The notes beneath the pieces were generated by a model. It was not told the origin of the DNA, did no database searches, and was given only the letters and a program-made list of their open reading frames with translations. 27,617 bases of DNA from contig DBBP01000019.1 in assembly GCA_002292285.1 (NCBI GenBank), positions 1-27,617 of the forward strand, read 5' to 3'. This DNA comes from Proteobacteria bacterium UBA981. Its GTDB lineage: Bacteria > Pseudomonadota > Gammaproteobacteria > Ga0077536. Positions 6,631-13,233 of the stretch are shown piece after piece. Numbering within the stretch: position 1 is the first letter of the stretch; each line of letters starts with the position of its first letter. The position numbers and the translations under genes are program-made.

Positions 6631-7029
6631 ATGTCCATAACCGGCTCATGTTTTTGCGGTGCAGTGACGTACCTTGTAGGTGAACGTCTGATCGACGCAC
6701 GAGCATGCCACTGCTCCCGATGCCGTAAGGCGTTTAGCGGCGCATCGTCTGCGTATGCCGTGGTCCAGGGGAACAGTCACAGCTGGACTTCCGGGGAGCG
6801 TACGCTTAAACATTACAAATCTGATAGTGGTTGGGAATTGGTGTTCTGCTCTGAATGCGGGTCCACGCTCGCGGGTGTATTCGAAGGTACTGTTCATGGC
6901 GTCACGCTCGGCACGCTGAACGAGGACCCGAACCTGAAAATAGAACGGCACCTGTACGTCGGCTCAAAAGCGAGCTGGGATCACATCGGGGGAAGTGCGC
7001 CGCAGTATTCGGAAGGAGCTATCGATTGA
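6631..7029 (+). CDS. GFA family (Mss4-like fold) zinc protein, 132 aa
   Basis: This is the second GFA-family protein of the window, compact and typical. Zinc ligands are C7-F-C9 (GSCFCGAV), C26-H-C28 with C31 (CHCSRC) and C73-xx-C76 (CSEC). The C-terminal part carries the usual strand pattern VTLGTLNEDPNLKIERHLYVGSKASW, including the H-x-Y/V and ASW signature of the family. AAAGG lies about 6-8 nt before ATG 6631. The substrate is unknown; despite the family name, spontaneous binding rather than catalysis has been argued for formaldehyde in some members. It is far from the copy at 3253-3705 in sequence. Confidence 0.87.
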   Translation: MSITGSCFCGAVTYLVGERLIDARACHCSRCRKAFSGASSAYAVVQGNSHSWTSGERTLKHYKSDSGWELVFCSECGSTLAGVFEGTVHGVTLGTLNEDPNLKIERHLYVGSKASWDHIGGSAPQYSEGAID

Positions 7030-7444
7030 CCCCGGCACTGACCTCATTGTTGCGGTCCGTCTATCACTGCGCTTCGCGGGACTAGTCGTGGATTACGGTG
7101 TATTGAATCCAATCGTGCTCTGGAAGAGGTCGCAACGTTCTACGCGACCAAGCCAAGGCCGGAAAAGCATTTTGATATCAGAAATCGAAATGTTCCAAGC
7201 TGCGCCTAGTGTTGCAGTTGAAGTGCAGCATCCCGCACTCAACGTCGCGGTACCCAGCAGGTCGCTGAACGACATGTCACTGCGTAGATGACTTGCGCCG
7301 ACTGTGTGGTGGTGACGAAACGCCGGTTTGCGCAATACCAGGCGCCTTTCAGTCCTTGTGGCGCTGCGCCAACCGGTTATGGTTGAAAGAGGTTCAAAAG
7401 AAATTCAAACACATTAAGGACATCGCATCGGGAGTAGAACTGCC
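7030..7444. other. 415-bp stretch with no convincing gene
   Basis: Short frames here show no domain signatures or ribosome binding sites. No T-tailed hairpin and no complete attC-like box pair was found, although GGTTATGG and GGTTGAAAG near 7373-7390 could be a decayed right end. This is the largest unexplained gap inside the left region. Confidence 0.4.
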
Positions 7445-7816
7445 ATGAACGACAACTCGAAAATAGTTACGGAATTTATAGGAGCATGGTCCGGCTTGGA
7501 TGCCGGTCGTCTTGCAGAGTATTTCGCCGAAGACGGAAGCTACCACAACATGCCGATGGAGCCGGTCTTGGGCAAGGAAAATATCCGTGAGTTCATCGAA
7601 GGATTTCTCACCACCTGGACCAGTACGGAATGGGAAATAACGCATATGCTAGCCGGCGGCAACGTCGTCATAGCTGAACGAGTCGACAAGACGAAAACCA
7701 CCGCAGGCGATGTCGACTTGCCGTGCGTCGGTATCTTTGAAATGGAAGACGGAAAGATAAAAATCTGGCGAGACTATTTCGACATGGCGACGTATACCAA
7801 TGCGATGGCGGGATGA
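7445..7816 (+). CDS. Limonene-1,2-epoxide hydrolase (LEH)-like protein, 123 aa
   Basis: The product has the NTF2-like fold with the complete LEH active-site set: Tyr33 and Asn35 in YHNMP, Arg79 and Asp81 in ERVDK, and Asp110 in WRDYFD. In LEH the Asp-Arg-Asp triad activates water held by Tyr and Asn for one-step epoxide opening, so an epoxide hydrolase is likely; the natural substrate is unknown and need not be limonene. It is cytoplasmic with no signal peptide, and its length is slightly below the 149-aa Rhodococcus enzyme. ATG 7445 follows a weak GGGAGTAGAAC. The next spacer contains an inverted repeat with a GTTAGTC end, so this may also be a cassette gene. Confidence 0.75.
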   Translation: MNDNSKIVTEFIGAWSGLDAGRLAEYFAEDGSYHNMPMEPVLGKENIREFIEGFLTTWTSTEWEITHMLAGGNVVIAERVDKTKTTAGDVDLPCVGIFEMEDGKIKIWRDYFDMATYTNAMAG

Positions 7817-7823
7817 TGCTGAT

Positions 7824-7907
7824 GGCTAGTCAGCGGGTGCCGAAGCTGCCGGACACTGACCACGGCCTTCCATCACTGCCGCTCGTGTTAGTCGCCACCT
7901 AACACGA
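7824..7907 (+). other. Inverted repeats: decayed attC-like site and adjacent perfect hairpin
   Basis: Two structures adjoin. AGCGG.GTG (about 7832-7839) is mirrored by CAC..CCGCT (about 7874-7883), followed by GTTAGTC (7887-7893). TCGTGTTAG (7883-7891) and CTAACACGA (7899-7907) form a perfect 9-bp stem with a 7-nt TCGCCAC loop and no T-run. The second hairpin reads GTTAG..CTAAC, the reverse of attC polarity, so it could be the junction of two sites or an unrelated structure. Confidence 0.35.
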
Positions 7908-7945
7908 TGCATTGCAACGTAAGTCACGCTAGAGACATTAGAAGC

Positions 7946-8416
7946 ATGTCCTCCAAATTGGTTTCTGCCGCCCTCGGTGCCTTAGTTCTCACATTCGTCA
8001 TAGGGGAAGATGCGAATGCCGGTGTTTACGCCGACGACTTGGCCAAGTGCCTGGTCGAGAATACGACCGAAGCGGACCGAGCAGGTTTGGTTAAGTGGAT
8101 GTTTTCGGCGATTGTGGTTCATCCCGTCGTGCAGGAAATCGCATCGAGTCGGCCGGGTGCGATGGAGGCTGCGAACAAGGAGGTTGGCGCTCTGGTGACG
8201 CGATTATTGACGGTATCGTGCGAACAAGAAACCAGAAAAGCGATGAAATACGAAGGGACGAGTACCTTGCAGACCAGCTTCAAGGTGCTGGGGGAAGTGG
8301 CTGGCCAGCAGATATTTGGTCACCCCGACGTGGCGCGGGCGATGGCCAGGATTTCGGAGCACATGGATAGCGCGAAATTCGAATCTCTACACAATTCCGT
8401 TGCGCCCGAAAAGTAG
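7946..8416 (+). CDS. Secreted/periplasmic hypothetical protein, 156 aa
   Basis: A Sec signal peptide is clear when translation starts at ATG 7946: MSSK, a hydrophobic core to about residue 20, and cleavage after DANA at residue 25. An ATG at 7907 would add 13 residues before it and overlaps the hairpin, so it is less likely. The mature protein begins GVYADDLAKCLVENTTEADR and includes KWMFSAIVVHPVV, a pattern I associate with uncharacterised exported proteins of Xanthomonadales and related Gammaproteobacteria. Two Cys (in LAKC and TVSCEQ) could form a disulfide. It is mostly helical with no catalytic motif visible. Confidence 0.65.
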   Translation: MSSKLVSAALGALVLTFVIGEDANAGVYADDLAKCLVENTTEADRAGLVKWMFSAIVVHPVVQEIASSRPGAMEAANKEVGALVTRLLTVSCEQETRKAMKYEGTSTLQTSFKVLGEVAGQQIFGHPDVARAMARISEHMDSAKFESLHNSVAPEK

Positions 8417-8435
8417 ATGAAAAGGCGGCGGTTCG

Positions 8436-8640
8436 ATGTTGGAGATCACCCGTTGCAACGGAACGACTGCAGGTTTCTTCGCGGCATTTGATGCAGAAAT
8501 CAACGCTGATTCCGATTATCCGTCAATCCTGTGCGTCCTCAATGAGGACGCCGAATCGGTCGCGACTTAGCATGGGGTCGCAAGTATCAAGTCAATCGGC
8601 GCAGATTGGAATGAACACGGCGCATGGGTGAGCGAAACAC
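8436..8640 (+). pseudogene. Small ORF interrupted by an in-frame TAG
   Basis: ATG 8436 opens a 44-codon frame (MLEITRCNGTTAGFF...) that stops at TAG 8568-8570. The same frame beyond the stop continues with protein-like sequence (HGVASIKSIGADWNEHGAW, then VSETH) up to the start of the next gene. A single C-to-T change (CAG to TAG) would explain the break. The frame also contains a perfect 8-bp hairpin GCGTCCTC-AAT-GAGGACGC (8533-8551). I do not recognise the product. It may be a decayed gene, a translated 44-aa peptide, or a chance open frame. Confidence 0.3.
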
Positions 8641-9195
8641 ATGGAAGACTATTCACATCTGACGATCATTGCCGAGCTAGCGGTCGCGTTTGCCGGATTT
8701 GCCGGCGTATTCGTGGTCCTGCGACACGAAGCAAAGGGAGACTGGACCCGTCTGGAGCGGGTCCGCCTTGCTAGTCTCCTGACGCTCTCGATTCCGGTCG
8801 TTTTCTTCTCGTTGATTCCGGTGGGGCAGGCGCCGTTAATTGCACAATCTGAAGAGGTGTGGAGAGTCAGCGTCTCATTTTCCGGCCTTGTGCTATTGGC
8901 TCTTGGGGCGTGGGCGTTTCCGACCTATACGCGAGCGACCAATCGGATTCCGTCCATAGCGAGCCAAAATTTAACGACAATAGTGGCGAAGATCATGGCG
9001 CTTCTATTCGTCGTCGCGCTCGCCCTCTACGCTGCGGTCGGCCTGCGGCTCACTTCTCATCAATTTTCGTGCTACTACTTCGCCCTGCTGGTGCAGTTGC
9101 TGATGTGCTCCATCGTCTTCGGAAGAATCCTGTTGGTCCGACCGCCGCGAGAATCGCAACTCCCCGGTGAGCACAAGGACGGTCGCGTCCTCTAA
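8641..9195 (+). CDS. Four-helix membrane protein of unknown function, 184 aa
   Basis: This is an inner-membrane protein. Hydrophobic segments lie at about residues 7-27 (IAELAVAFAGFAGVFVVL), 43-62 (ASLLTLSIPVVFFSLIPV), 77-95 (VSFSGLVLLALGAWAF), 114-132 (KIMALLFVVALALYAAVGL) and 140-160 (SCYYFALLVQLLMCSIVFGRIL), so there are four or five helices. The first helix with its Gly-rich AFAGFAGVF motif followed by a charged R/E-rich loop is conserved in a group of uncharacterised single-gene membrane proteins. The C-terminal tail is hydrophilic. ATG 8641 has no strong Shine-Dalgarno. A hairpin with four T follows the gene. Confidence 0.6.
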   Translation: MEDYSHLTIIAELAVAFAGFAGVFVVLRHEAKGDWTRLERVRLASLLTLSIPVVFFSLIPVGQAPLIAQSEEVWRVSVSFSGLVLLALGAWAFPTYTRATNRIPSIASQNLTTIVAKIMALLFVVALALYAAVGLRLTSHQFSCYYFALLVQLLMCSIVFGRILLVRPPRESQLPGEHKDGRVL

Positions 9196-9210
9196 ACCGC
9201 CCAGCCTATT

Positions 9211-9235
9211 GAGCCCGAGACCTGGCGGCTCTTTT
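9211..9235 (+). terminator. Weak hairpin terminator
   Basis: GAGCC (9211-9215) and GGCTC (9227-9231) form a 5-bp stem followed by TTTT, 16 nt after the membrane-protein stop. It marks the apparent right end of the small-gene region. Confidence 0.4.
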
Positions 9236-9364
9236 CTCCGGCACCGAATGGGGTGATGCCGCGCTCACTACGATGAGGTTGCTCTCCATCGGCGTGGGTC
9301 AGCTCTTGCAGCGCCACTCCCAACGCGCCGCACAGGGTGCCGAAGACGGTGCGAGCGAATCCAG

Positions 9365-10066
9365 CTACCACACCTCACCGAACGGCCTGACTTCGACGTT
9401 AAACGACCATGCGGAGCGATCCTGGTGTGCGATTTGGAAAGCGTTGTCTGCAATCGCGGCAGGTTGAATGAAGTACTCGGTGGGTTTGTCACCCATCATT
9501 TTGCGCGTCCATTCGAGATCGATGACTGCATCGATAAGCACGTAGGCGACGTGCACGCCTTTCGGTCCCAGCTCACGTGCCATCGATTCAGCAAGGATGC
9601 GTTGTGCCGCTTTGGTCGGAGCGAAGCCGGCGAAATCCGGTTTGCCACGCTGTGCTGAGGTGTTGCCTGAGGCGATGATCACGCCGTGGCCTGCTTCGAT
9701 CATGGCTGGAGCCACGGCCCGCGCGAGATAGAGAAAACCCATGGTGTTTATCTGGAAATTAACATTCAGATCAGCGGGTTTCATTTCGAGGAAATTGCCA
9801 AACGTCCCGCGCACAGCGTTATGCAGCAGAATCTCGGGTTGACCCTGGGTCGCTACGACCTCTGCGACGGTCGCATTAACGGCATCCTCGTCCGAGACGT
9901 CGCACACATAGCCTTTTGACCCATCGATTTCTGCTTCGAGTTCAGACAATCGCTCTTGATTTCGAGCCAGCATGGCAACGGTGTAACCACCTTCAGCAAA
10001 ACGTCGCGCCAGTGCCGCGCCGGTGCCGGGACCAACACCGCTGATCAAACAAACTTTCTCGCTCAT
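9365..10066 (-). CDS. Short-chain dehydrogenase/reductase family protein with Phe at the catalytic Tyr position, 233 aa
   Basis: This is an NAD(P)-binding Rossmann protein. The glycine motif GVGPGTG spans residues 10-16, ARN (35-37) and CDVSD (55-59) mark the cofactor pocket, and LLHNAV (80-85) replaces the usual NNAG. At the active site the YxxxK motif reads F148-APT-K152: Lys is kept but Tyr is Phe, and the position of the catalytic Ser is Asn135 with Thr136 beside it. Downstream ESMARELGPKGVHVAYVLIDAVID is a hallmark of a divergent SDR clade. Classical SDR chemistry would need Tyr, so this may use another mechanism or serve a binding role. GGAG lies 6 nt before the ATG. It is divergent from the GST-like gene. 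Confidence 0.8.
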   Translation of the reverse strand: MSEKVCLISGVGPGTGAALARRFAEGGYTVAMLARNQERLSELEAEIDGSKGYVCDVSDEDAVNATVAEVVATQGQPEILLHNAVRGTFGNFLEMKPADLNVNFQINTMGFLYLARAVAPAMIEAGHGVIIASGNTSAQRGKPDFAGFAPTKAAQRILAESMARELGPKGVHVAYVLIDAVIDLEWTRKMMGDKPTEYFIQPAAIADNAFQIAHQDRSAWSFNVEVRPFGEVW

Positions 10067-10207
10067 CGATAACTCCGATTTCTTGATGTAGGGAGGACGT
10101 TAACGGCTTTCGGCCGGGTCTGCCAGTTAGCCAGCATCATGCTCGCGTTGCGACGGCCATGCGAGAATGCCATAGGTTTGCGCAAGTTGTTGTCGAGGTC
10201 AGGAATC

Positions 10208-11215
10208 GTGAGTGTTTACCGCATTATTGGTATCGAATCTTCACCGTACGCCGTGAAAGTGCGAGCGGTGATGCGTTATCGGCGTTTGCCGCACATCTGG
10301 GTCGCGCGCATGCCGCAGTATTTTGACGAGACCGCTGAAGTGCGACCATTACTGATGCCGGTGGTGCAGTTTCCGGATGGCGAATATCGCACCGACAGCA
10401 CCCCGATCATTCATGCGCTGGAGCATGTGGAGGCAGGCGTACGCTCGATCTTCCCGGATGACCCGGCGGCTGCCTTTGTGAGCGATCTCATTGAAGATAT
10501 GGCCGATGAATGGTTAACCAAATCCGTCTTCCACTATCGCTTTAGTCGCACTGATGACCAGTTGAGCGGCGGTGGCTGGGTGATGGACGATGCCCATCCC
10601 GGCCTGTCCGACGCCGAGCTGGATCAACACACAAAGGCTTTCGTCGCCCGTCAGCGTTCACGCATGGCGTTGGTCGGCTGCACACCGGAGAACGGACCGC
10701 TACTGGAGCAGTTCTACCTGGCGATGCTGGCAACGCTCGAGAAGATGGCGGCCACTGACCGTTTCTTGTTTGGCAGTCGTCCCGCCCTGGCCGACTTTGG
10801 CGTTTACGGTCAACTGACGACCCTGGCTGGCGACCCGACGCCAGGGAGTCTGATGCGGGAACTTGCCCCGCGCGTCGGCAAGTGGATTAAGCGCGTCGAT
10901 GATCTGTCGGGCGTGGAGGGTAAGTGGTATGCCGGGAGCGCGGATTGGCCCACAGCTGTCGGCGAGCTAGCCGAACTGGCCGGACGGTTTTATCTGCCGT
11001 TTTTGCGCGCTAATGCGCTCGCCATCGAGCAGGGGGAAGCGACTGTCGAGGTTGAGCTCGATGGCTATACTTACCGTCAGCCGGTCTATCGCTATCAAGC
11101 CAAATGTCGGGATTTCCTGGTGCAACGATTCGCGAGTTTAGCGCCGCAAGTACACGATGAGCTCTCGCCATGGCTCGACGAACGGGGTTGCCTGGAATAT
11201 TTACAAGCGATTTGA
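10208..11215 (+). CDS. Glutathione S-transferase family protein, 335 aa
   Basis: The N-terminal thioredoxin-fold domain (about residues 1-80) begins MSVYRIIGIESSPYAVKVRAVMRYRRLPH, with the SSPY helix start typical of GSTs, and continues to the cis-Pro loop in LLMPVVQFPDG and the TDSTPII motif, where Asp-Ser contacts the gamma-glutamyl group. A long alpha-helical domain follows with GSRPALADFGVYGQL, the N-capping box and conserved Asp of GST C-terminal domains. The extra 90 residues at the end, with YTYRQPVYRYQAKCRD, are not part of a standard GST. GTG 10208 was chosen over ATG 10139 because GAGG lies 9 nt upstream and the fold then begins correctly. The substrate is unknown. Confidence 0.75.
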   Translation: MSVYRIIGIESSPYAVKVRAVMRYRRLPHIWVARMPQYFDETAEVRPLLMPVVQFPDGEYRTDSTPIIHALEHVEAGVRSIFPDDPAAAFVSDLIEDMADEWLTKSVFHYRFSRTDDQLSGGGWVMDDAHPGLSDAELDQHTKAFVARQRSRMALVGCTPENGPLLEQFYLAMLATLEKMAATDRFLFGSRPALADFGVYGQLTTLAGDPTPGSLMRELAPRVGKWIKRVDDLSGVEGKWYAGSADWPTAVGELAELAGRFYLPFLRANALAIEQGEATVEVELDGYTYRQPVYRYQAKCRDFLVQRFASLAPQVHDELSPWLDERGCLEYLQAI

Positions 11216-11300
11216 GCGCGTCTGCGAACCCTTGCGAGAACGGGCATCGCGCCGCTAACATCACGCACATGTTGGAGTCCCTATCCGTGAGTCCGTTTGT

Positions 11301-12179
11301 ATGAGCGAGCGACGCGAGCATTTGCTTGATGAGCAGCAAGCGGCAGCCTGGGTTGAGCACGGTATGACGATCGCTCTCGGCGAGCCTGCGCCAATGGCTA
11401 TGGTGCGCCAGATCATCCGACGCAAAGTTCGCGATCTCACCGTAATCTCAAGCGGCCTGGCTCTTGATCACCTGATTGCTGCAGGATGTGTGAGAAAGAC
11501 CATCAGCTACTACGCCGGTGGTGGTGTCGGCGTGCCGGTGGCGCCTTCGTTTCGCCGCGCAGCGGAACGTGGCGAAATCGTGGTGTGGGAATGCGAGGAA
11601 GGCATTCTTACCAGTGGCCTGGAAGCGGCCGGCAAAGGCTTGCCGTTCCTGCCGTGGCGCGGCGGGGTGGGGACTTCTCTTCCCGAGGTGAATCCCGATC
11701 TCAAAGTGTTTACCGATCCGATCGCGGGCGAGACCTTGATTGCGGTACCAGCCATCAAGCCGGACATAGCCTTCGTGCATGCTGCTGTCTCTGACGCCTA
11801 CGGCAATGTTCAACATCATGGGGGACCAGGCTGGATCGATTTGTTTCTGGTGCGTGCTGCTGCCCGGACCGTCGTACAAGTTGAACAAGTTGTTTCTAAC
11901 GAAGCGATACGCGGCAATCCATGGGCAACGACGATTGCTGCAGCCGACGCAGTTGTGCGGGTGCCGTGGGGCGCCCACCCGTTTTTCAGCCGTGGTCATT
12001 ACATTCAGGATGTGCCGTTCATTAACGATTATGTCGCAAGTGCAGCGGCGGCCGCGAAGCACGGCGGCGATCCGCAACTTAAGAACTATCTGCAGCACTA
12101 TTGCCATGAGCCCGTCACGCATGCTGATTATCTGGAGCGCGTCGGGCTGACGCGATTGCTTGGTTTACGTGAGTATTGA
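11301..12179 (+). CDS. Family-I CoA-transferase-like enzyme, subunit A (GCT/IpdA-like), 292 aa
   Basis: This is the alpha subunit of a glutaconate-CoA-transferase-type heterodimer. Conserved segments include YAGGGVGVPVAPSFRRA (about 71-87), ECEEG (97-101), LPFLPWRGGVGTSLPEVNP, the GETLIAVPAIKPDIAFVHA strand-loop and DAYGNVQHHG. The spacing LPFxPxR..GTxLPxVNP and the acidic cluster at 97-100 resemble IpdA of steroid ring C/D degradation, where a Glu in this region is important, so a CoA-ester ring hydrolase is a good alternative to a transferase. Its partner follows 18 nt downstream. No strong ribosome binding site precedes ATG 11301. The gene lies in the same direction as the GST-family gene, and the two may be co-transcribed. 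Confidence 0.8.
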   Translation: MSERREHLLDEQQAAAWVEHGMTIALGEPAPMAMVRQIIRRKVRDLTVISSGLALDHLIAAGCVRKTISYYAGGGVGVPVAPSFRRAAERGEIVVWECEEGILTSGLEAAGKGLPFLPWRGGVGTSLPEVNPDLKVFTDPIAGETLIAVPAIKPDIAFVHAAVSDAYGNVQHHGGPGWIDLFLVRAAARTVVQVEQVVSNEAIRGNPWATTIAAADAVVRVPWGAHPFFSRGHYIQDVPFINDYVASAAAAAKHGGDPQLKNYLQHYCHEPVTHADYLERVGLTRLLGLREY

Positions 12180-12197
12180 TTTGGCGTGCGCAGCCTT

Positions 12198-12989
12198 ATG
12201 ACTGGCGAGTACACAGTGCGCGAACAAATGGCCGCCGTGCTGGCGCGCGATTTGCAGGACGGTGAGCTGTTGCAGGTCGGCGTTGCGATGCCGGTCGCAG
12301 AACTTGCAGTACGCCTAGCGCATCTGATGCATGGTCCCAATATGGAGTTAATTTTCTTCGGTGGGCGGATGAACGTGCACCATCTCGAGTACTACCCGAT
12401 TCCCGAATACGGCTGGGACAATCGCGTGGTGCGCTGGACGGAATCGTACAGCGACCGTGGCCATCGCTTTGATCAACTCAAAGATTGGGGCCGCCGAGTA
12501 TTTTTTATCGGCGGTATCCAGGTCGATCAGTTTGGCAATACAAATCTGATTGGCATTGGTGAGGACTTTAACAAGCTCCGTTTTCGCGGACCGGGCTCGG
12601 TGGGCACGCCGACTTTGTCGAGCCATGTCGGGCGTTACCACATCGTTTTGAACGATCACAATTCGCGCGTTCTGGTCGAACAATGCGATTTCGTCAGTAC
12701 GGTTGGCTGGGGGCGTGGAGGTGCGGACGCACGCTCGCGTCTGGGCCTACCGGGTGGTGGACCAAAATGGTGCGTGACACCGCTGTGCGTGATGGATTTC
12801 TGCGAGCAATCCAAACGCATGCGGCTGCGTTCACTGCATCGCGGCATAACGGTTGATGAAGTGCAGGACAACACCGGCTTCGAGTTACTTATACCGGACG
12901 CCGTTCCCAGCACCGACCCGCCGAGCGTCGCCGAACTGGATGTCTTGCGTACCCGCGTCGATCCCGACGGCCTGCTGCGCGGAACCTAG
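12198..12989 (+). CDS. Family-I CoA-transferase-like enzyme, subunit B (GCT/IpdB-like), lacking the catalytic Glu, 263 aa
   Basis: This beta subunit pairs with the gene just upstream. The N-terminal part matches the GctB layout (VREQMAAVLARDLQDGE, VGVAMPVAELAVRLAHLMHGP), and the core has GGIQVDQFGNTN, RFRGPGSVGTPTL, GWGRGGADARSRLGLPGGGP and NTGF, all typical. The catalytic Glu of glutaconate CoA-transferase sits in a VESG motif at residue 54; the aligned stretch here is LIFFGG with Phe54. Loss of this Glu is known in IpdAB, a CoA-dependent C-C bond hydrolase of steroid catabolism, so hydrolase-type chemistry is inferred. ATG 12198 is preferred, but GTG 12186 in the same frame is possible. The substrate cannot be named. 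Confidence 0.8.
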   Translation: MTGEYTVREQMAAVLARDLQDGELLQVGVAMPVAELAVRLAHLMHGPNMELIFFGGRMNVHHLEYYPIPEYGWDNRVVRWTESYSDRGHRFDQLKDWGRRVFFIGGIQVDQFGNTNLIGIGEDFNKLRFRGPGSVGTPTLSSHVGRYHIVLNDHNSRVLVEQCDFVSTVGWGRGGADARSRLGLPGGGPKWCVTPLCVMDFCEQSKRMRLRSLHRGITVDEVQDNTGFELLIPDAVPSTDPPSVAELDVLRTRVDPDGLLRGT

Positions 12990-13014
12990 GTTCCGATAAA
13001 ACAGACGAAGCGAC

Positions 13015-13042
13015 TTGTCACCAGCGCTCAGCGCGGTACACT
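13015..13042 (+). promoter_or_regulatory. Putative sigma-70 promoter of the thiamine operon
   Basis: TTGTCA (13015-13020), a 16-bp spacer and TACACT (13037-13042) lie just upstream of the riboswitch, placing the start near 13049. A 7-bp hairpin CGCCGTG-CTAAT-CACGGCG (13057-13075) separates it from the aptamer. Confidence 0.45.
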
Positions 13043-13079
13043 CAGCGCCTGCTGATCGCCGTGCTAATCACGGCGTGAT

Positions 13080-13171
13080 CCTGGGGGGTGGCCGCAAGGC
13101 CTGAGATGTCCAACTGGACGAACCCCGTGAACCTGATCCGGATAATACCGGCGTAGGGATAGGACTCCAGT
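13080..13171 (+). promoter_or_regulatory. TPP riboswitch (THI element)
   Basis: The conserved aptamer parts appear in order: GGGGGGTG, CTGAGATG, AACCCC, GAACCTGATCCGG, TAATACCGG and GCGTAGGGA, closed by CTGG (13081-13084) with CCAG (13167-13170). It senses thiamine pyrophosphate and lowers expression when TPP is plentiful. Between the aptamer and the ribosome binding site AAGGAG of the next gene (about 60 nt) I see no T-tailed terminator hairpin, so control is more likely by ribosome-site masking; this part is inference. It identifies the genes below it as thiamine-related. Confidence 0.93.
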
Positions 13172-13233
13172 GTTAAACCAGTTCTCTCTACTTACCGATC
13201 CGGGTTTCTTTAGTTCTTTCTAAGGAGACTTGC

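Noticed and set aside
8533..8551. GCGTCCTC-AAT-GAGGACGC hairpin as a terminator
   Set aside because: Perfect stem but no T-run, and it lies within a protein-like frame.
11448..12122. 224-codon minus-strand frame opposite the CoA-transferase A subunit
   Set aside because: Shadow of a clear coding gene; Arg/Cys-rich with no domain.
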